From the NCBI GenBank assembly GCA_019918135.1, contig WBZZ01004158.1:157001-221000 (forward strand): a stretch of DNA of 64,000 nt, read 5' to 3'. Made by a program: the position numbers and the translations under genes. Numbering within the stretch: the stretch's first letter is position 1; the number at the start of each line of letters is the position of its first letter. Origin of the DNA: Paulinella micropora (lineage: Eukaryota; Cercozoa; Imbricatea; Euglyphida; Paulinellidae). Shown piece by piece: positions 60,954 through 64,000 of the stretch. The notes under the pieces are model-generated. The model had not been told where the DNA came from and did not search any database. It was given only the letters and a program-made list of their open reading frames with translations.

Positions 60954-63158
60954 ATGTCCGCCGAACAGAAAGAAGGACGACCGAATGGAGTCTACCGAGA
61001 CTACGACCGCTCACCCGCGGCACCCGAGGTCCAAAGGATTTTTTCCGATTGGAGGCTTAAAACGCAGGCAGGCCTTCGGCTGAGTGCGCAAATGGCTAGT
61101 GTGAACAAAACCAACGCACTAAAACAGCAGGAAGAATACGTCTTGATGAATTACCTGCATCTGCGCTGTTTGGATCCCCCTGCCGCCGCAAAAGGGCTGG
61201 CAACGCTGCTGAACGAATTCGAGGCCCTTCGTCACGAGTACTTGGGCCAGCTAGCAGAATCTGGCAGCGGTAATTACCGGGCCCTTGCTGATTCCAAGAC
61301 GAAGTGGACAGCGGCCAGATTCAAGGACCCGCCCGGCCAGAAAATCATGTTTAGCCCCTTGCTGATTCCCCCTATCCTCACGTCGAGGCAACGTTACTGG
61401 AATGCGATCGGGGCAGCCGTGACGCTCAGGAACCCGCCGGAGCCACTGCCTGAGCTGGTGCTTTCTCGGGGCCACCCGTGCTTAGCTCATGCCCAGCCAA
61501 GGATACTAGAGCTGAGCGAGCTGCGCGGTGAAAACGCCGGCTGGTTCCCGTTTGGTGGGGCCAACGCCGTCCCCGTCCGCACGCTGACCTTGCACAACCT
61601 GGCCCTCCGCGAGCTGAGTCTGGTGACTGTGAACGCGGCGCGGGAGGAGGAGGACACCGATTCGGATGAAGACGCCGAGTTTGCTGACGCGGGGCCTGTA
61701 GCCCCCCCGAACCGCTTCCTCGCAAGCGTCGTCGAGCTCAAGTTCGCCCAAGTTACCTTGGCAGGCCGCACGAGGGACGGCCGGCACGATCTCTCGCTAG
61801 AACGGCTGCCGGCGCTAGAAAAGCTAGTCTTCACGCAGCGCCCAGCCGGAGCGTCGCAGTTTGTAAAACTGTCTCTTACAAATTGCGCGCGGCTCTTGAC
61901 TATTGACACCTCCCTGAAGACCGGTGGAAGCCCCCAGCCAGCGACTATCTATGTCAAAAGGTCGTCCCACCAGGGCCTGGAGCTGTTACCTGGGAATGGC
62001 CAGCTGGTGCTGGACGTGGCTTCGTGCCCCCTGCTGCCGTTCCTTCGCTTACCCTCGCTGCGGCAGCATACTACGGGGAACGTAAGACTGGCCTGCAAGG
62101 ACTGTCCAGCGTTACAAAAGGTTTCCCTGCCCGTGCTGTCTAGCGTCGGTAGTCTCGAGATCGAGGTACGGGCCGAGAGGGCCGCCAGCCTACAGCAGAT
62201 TTCCCTGCCAGTGCTGTCTAGCGTCAATAGCCTCGCGGTCAAGGTAGACGTCGTATGGTTCGGCTCGTCCAGTCCCCTCCAGGGCTTCCGGGCGTTCGAG
62301 CTGCCCGCTTTGCAGACAGCCAAGGAGCACCTCGCCTTGAGCTTTATTAATTGTTCCCAGCTGGGCCGCGTCACACTGCCGAGGCTAGCGAAGGTCGGTA
62401 GTCTCGAGATCGAGGTACAAGCCGAGTGGAACGCCGGCCTACAACAGGTTTCCTTGCCAATGCTGTCTAGCGCCAATAGCCTCGCGGTCAAGGTAGACGT
62501 CGAAGTGGACAACTCGCCCAGTCCCCTCCAGGGCTTCCGGGCGTTCGAGCTGCCCGCTTTGCAGACAGCCAAGGAGCACCTCGCCTTGAGCTTTATTAAT
62601 TGTTCTCAGCTGGGCCGCGTCACACTGCCGAGGCTAACGAAGGTCGGTAGTCTCGAGATACGGGTGGAATCTCCCGCAGACAGTGAACACTCTGTTAGCC
62701 TCCGGGCGTTCCAGGCGCCCGCCCTGCGGGAGGCCAAGGGGGGCCTCGCCCTGAGTTTTTGGGATTGTGCAGAGTTAGAGGAGCTCGCACTGCCGACCCT
62801 ACAAAGGGTCCGCGGCAGCCTCGCCGTTAGTGTGGCAGCCTGTCACAAGATGAAGACCCTGGCCTTTGACGTGCTGACTGCAGCCGGAGGCATCTCTCTG
62901 GAATTTATTAACTGTTCTAACTTAGAAGGCTACAGCTTGCCAGGGCTGCGACAAGCCTTGCCGTCTGCCACCACCGTGATGTACACCGGGTTTAGCCCAG
63001 GGCTGCAGGCTCGGGAACCAGTTACGTTCAGCCTAACACTGGAGGAATGCCACTCTCTCATGAGGTTGGGCCTACCCGTCTGGCCGTGCGCTGAGAAGTA
63101 TGTGGTGAAGGCCACCGAATGCTACGGGCTGGTCGAGCTGAAGGCCACCGGACTGTAG
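60954..63158 (+). CDS. Cys/Leu-rich repeat protein, paralogue, longest intact frame
   Basis: 734 residues with an uninterrupted frame. The N-terminal ~130 residues parallel the helical domain of the inverted-repeat gene (VLMNYLHLRCLDPPAAAKGL). The middle has FSPLLIPP and an acidic loop (EEEDTDSDEDAEFAD). From about residue 250 there are ~15 repeats of LP-x-L / L-x-(h)-x-C-x-x-L form. Two ~240-bp units (62196-62400 and 62435-62640) are almost identical tandem copies (FRAFELPALQTAKEHLALSF). The frame ends at TAG 63156-63158, but repeat coding continues after it in another frame. Likely a solenoid for protein binding; target unknown. Confidence 0.72.
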   Translation: MSAEQKEGRPNGVYRDYDRSPAAPEVQRIFSDWRLKTQAGLRLSAQMASVNKTNALKQQEEYVLMNYLHLRCLDPPAAAKGLATLLNEFEALRHEYLGQLAESGSGNYRALADSKTKWTAARFKDPPGQKIMFSPLLIPPILTSRQRYWNAIGAAVTLRNPPEPLPELVLSRGHPCLAHAQPRILELSELRGENAGWFPFGGANAVPVRTLTLHNLALRELSLVTVNAAREEEDTDSDEDAEFADAGPVAPPNRFLASVVELKFAQVTLAGRTRDGRHDLSLERLPALEKLVFTQRPAGASQFVKLSLTNCARLLTIDTSLKTGGSPQPATIYVKRSSHQGLELLPGNGQLVLDVASCPLLPFLRLPSLRQHTTGNVRLACKDCPALQKVSLPVLSSVGSLEIEVRAERAASLQQISLPVLSSVNSLAVKVDVVWFGSSSPLQGFRAFELPALQTAKEHLALSFINCSQLGRVTLPRLAKVGSLEIEVQAEWNAGLQQVSLPMLSSANSLAVKVDVEVDNSPSPLQGFRAFELPALQTAKEHLALSFINCSQLGRVTLPRLTKVGSLEIRVESPADSEHSVSLRAFQAPALREAKGGLALSFWDCAELEELALPTLQRVRGSLAVSVAACHKMKTLAFDVLTAAGGISLEFINCSNLEGYSLPGLRQALPSATTVMYTGFSPGLQAREPVTFSLTLEECHSLMRLGLPVWPCAEKYVVKATECYGLVELKATGL

Positions 63159-63159
63159 G

Positions 63160-64000
63160 CTGGTCGAGCTGGGGCCGGCCACAGAGCTCGCGGCCTGTAC
63201 CCACTTTAAACTCACGCTGGAAGACTGCCCCGCGCTAGAGCGGCTGCAGGCGCCCGCGCTGCCACGCGTCCAGACGTGTCTGATCACGATCAAGTGGTGC
63301 GATGCGCTCCGTGAACTGGTGCTGCCGGACGAGCTGCAGGCCTGTACCTGCTTCCAACTCGGGTTCGACGGCAGTCGCAAGAAAGTGAACAGGTATACTG
63401 CGACGGGGAGATGGAGACCAAAAGGGTTTCGGGACCAGACGACAGCGAAAACCACTTTCATCAAACTCCCTGCGCTAACTATACCCAGGCTGCCGCAGGC
63501 GCGGGAATGTGTGCTCGTGCTTACGGAGTGTGGAGAGCTGAAGAAACCGACATGGCCGACCGAGCTGCCAGCGTGTACGTCGTTCACAGTCAAACTCCAG
63601 GGCTGCCCCGAGCTCAAGGAGCTGGCTCTGCCCCAACTGCCGTTCGTCCAGGGTTGCGTGATCGAGGTCACGCAGTGCGGAGCGCTGCGGAGTCTAGCGA
63701 TGCTGCCAGCGTGTACATCGTTCACGGTCAACCTCCAGGGCTGCCCCGAGCTCAAGGAGCTGGCTCTGCCCCAACTGCCGCGCGCCGTCGAGAAGTACGA
63801 GGTTGTGGTCCAGGATTGCTAACGTCTCTTCCTGCGGTCGAGGTCTAAGCTGCCGTGCTGTACCTCCTTCAAGCTCGTGCTGCAGAACGCTCACCAATCC
63901 GCTACTCTTTTGCCCCCGGAACTAAAGATACCAGAGCTCCCAGCGTGCACCACCTTCGAGCTCGCTTTGCGTGGTTGTGAGACCATCCAGTCGCCGACCG
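63160..64000 (+). pseudogene. Continuation of the repeat-protein array, broken, to window end
   Basis: Repeat units resume at once in a different frame (KLTLEDCPALERL, ITIKWCDALRELVL, SFTVKLQGCPELKELALPQL twice) up to a stop at 63822. They go on after it (SFKLVLQNAH, TFELALRGCETIQ) to the end of the window. The ~40-residue block ACTSFTVxLQGCPELKELALPQLP is duplicated in tandem. Either the gene is frameshifted or two genes overlap. Confidence 0.6.

Noticed and set aside
39966..64000. Herpesvirus origin of the GC-rich block (kinase, RNR, glycoprotein, inverted repeats)
   Set aside because: A guanylyltransferase is not a herpesvirus gene, and the inverted repeat bears signs of later duplication rather than genome-segment repeats.

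Overview
The window is a mosaic of three kinds of DNA. (1) Eukaryotic host DNA: a multi-exon, spliceosomal-intron gene for a DDX54/Dbp10-type DEAD-box RNA helicase (1-3331), plus host retroelements with (TTA)n tails. The gene structure and repeats suggest an opisthokont, an animal or a close unicellular relative; the species cannot be read from the sequence. (2) A very GC-rich, CpG-rich, almost intronless block from a large dsDNA virus (3752-7893 and 39966-64000). It carries a ribonucleotide reductase small subunit, a histone-H4-like protein, an mRNA guanylyltransferase (capping enzyme), a divergent protein kinase, multipass membrane proteins, a giant surface glycoprotein and a family of Cys/Leu-rich repeat proteins. 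Capping enzyme plus histone plus RNR points to a nucleocytoplasmic-type giant virus or a mirusvirus-like lineage rather than a classical herpesvirus. Most of these genes carry frameshifts or stops, so this looks like an endogenised virus. (3) A nearly complete Maverick/Polinton (9263-29660).

Layout: 1-3331 helicase gene; 3752-7706 left arm of a ~4 kb inverted repeat of viral DNA (truncated H4-like gene, broken repeat-protein gene, RNR2 C-terminal half); 7893-9262 nested tRNA-derived SINEs and (TAA)n tracts; 9263-29660 Polinton with 124/123-bp terminal inverted repeats and a perfect 6-bp target duplication TAATAG; 29667-~34900 a LINE on the minus strand; 35350-39034 fold-backs, LINE pieces and a second SINE array; 39035-39965 unassigned low-GC DNA; 39966-43937 right arm of the inverted repeat; 43938-64000 the rest of the viral block.

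The Polinton has an integrase, protein-primed DNA polymerase B, packaging ATPase, Ulp1/adenain-like protease, penton (minor) and double-jelly-roll major capsid proteins, plus less usual cargo: a 1300-residue fibre with an S74 self-cleaving chaperone, a lipase, a DUF3223 (DCL-like)/HNH-like protein, an ExoX-C-like scrap and a secreted Cys-rich PSI-like protein. Several virion candidates have a Gly-Gly motif near the N-terminus, and so does the protease ahead of its catalytic domain, suggesting one maturation programme. Short hairpins sit at or just after several stop codons, and a T-tract plus AATATA-like motif precedes several start codons. The polymerase and fibre each carry an in-frame stop, so this copy is probably recently dead or needs complementation.

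The SINEs have a tRNA-like head and a 3' end matching the neighbouring LINE's last coding codons and tail, which suggests that LINE family mobilises them. The Polinton landed exactly in the LINE's (TTA)n tail; a related unoccupied tail survives at 37384-37442.
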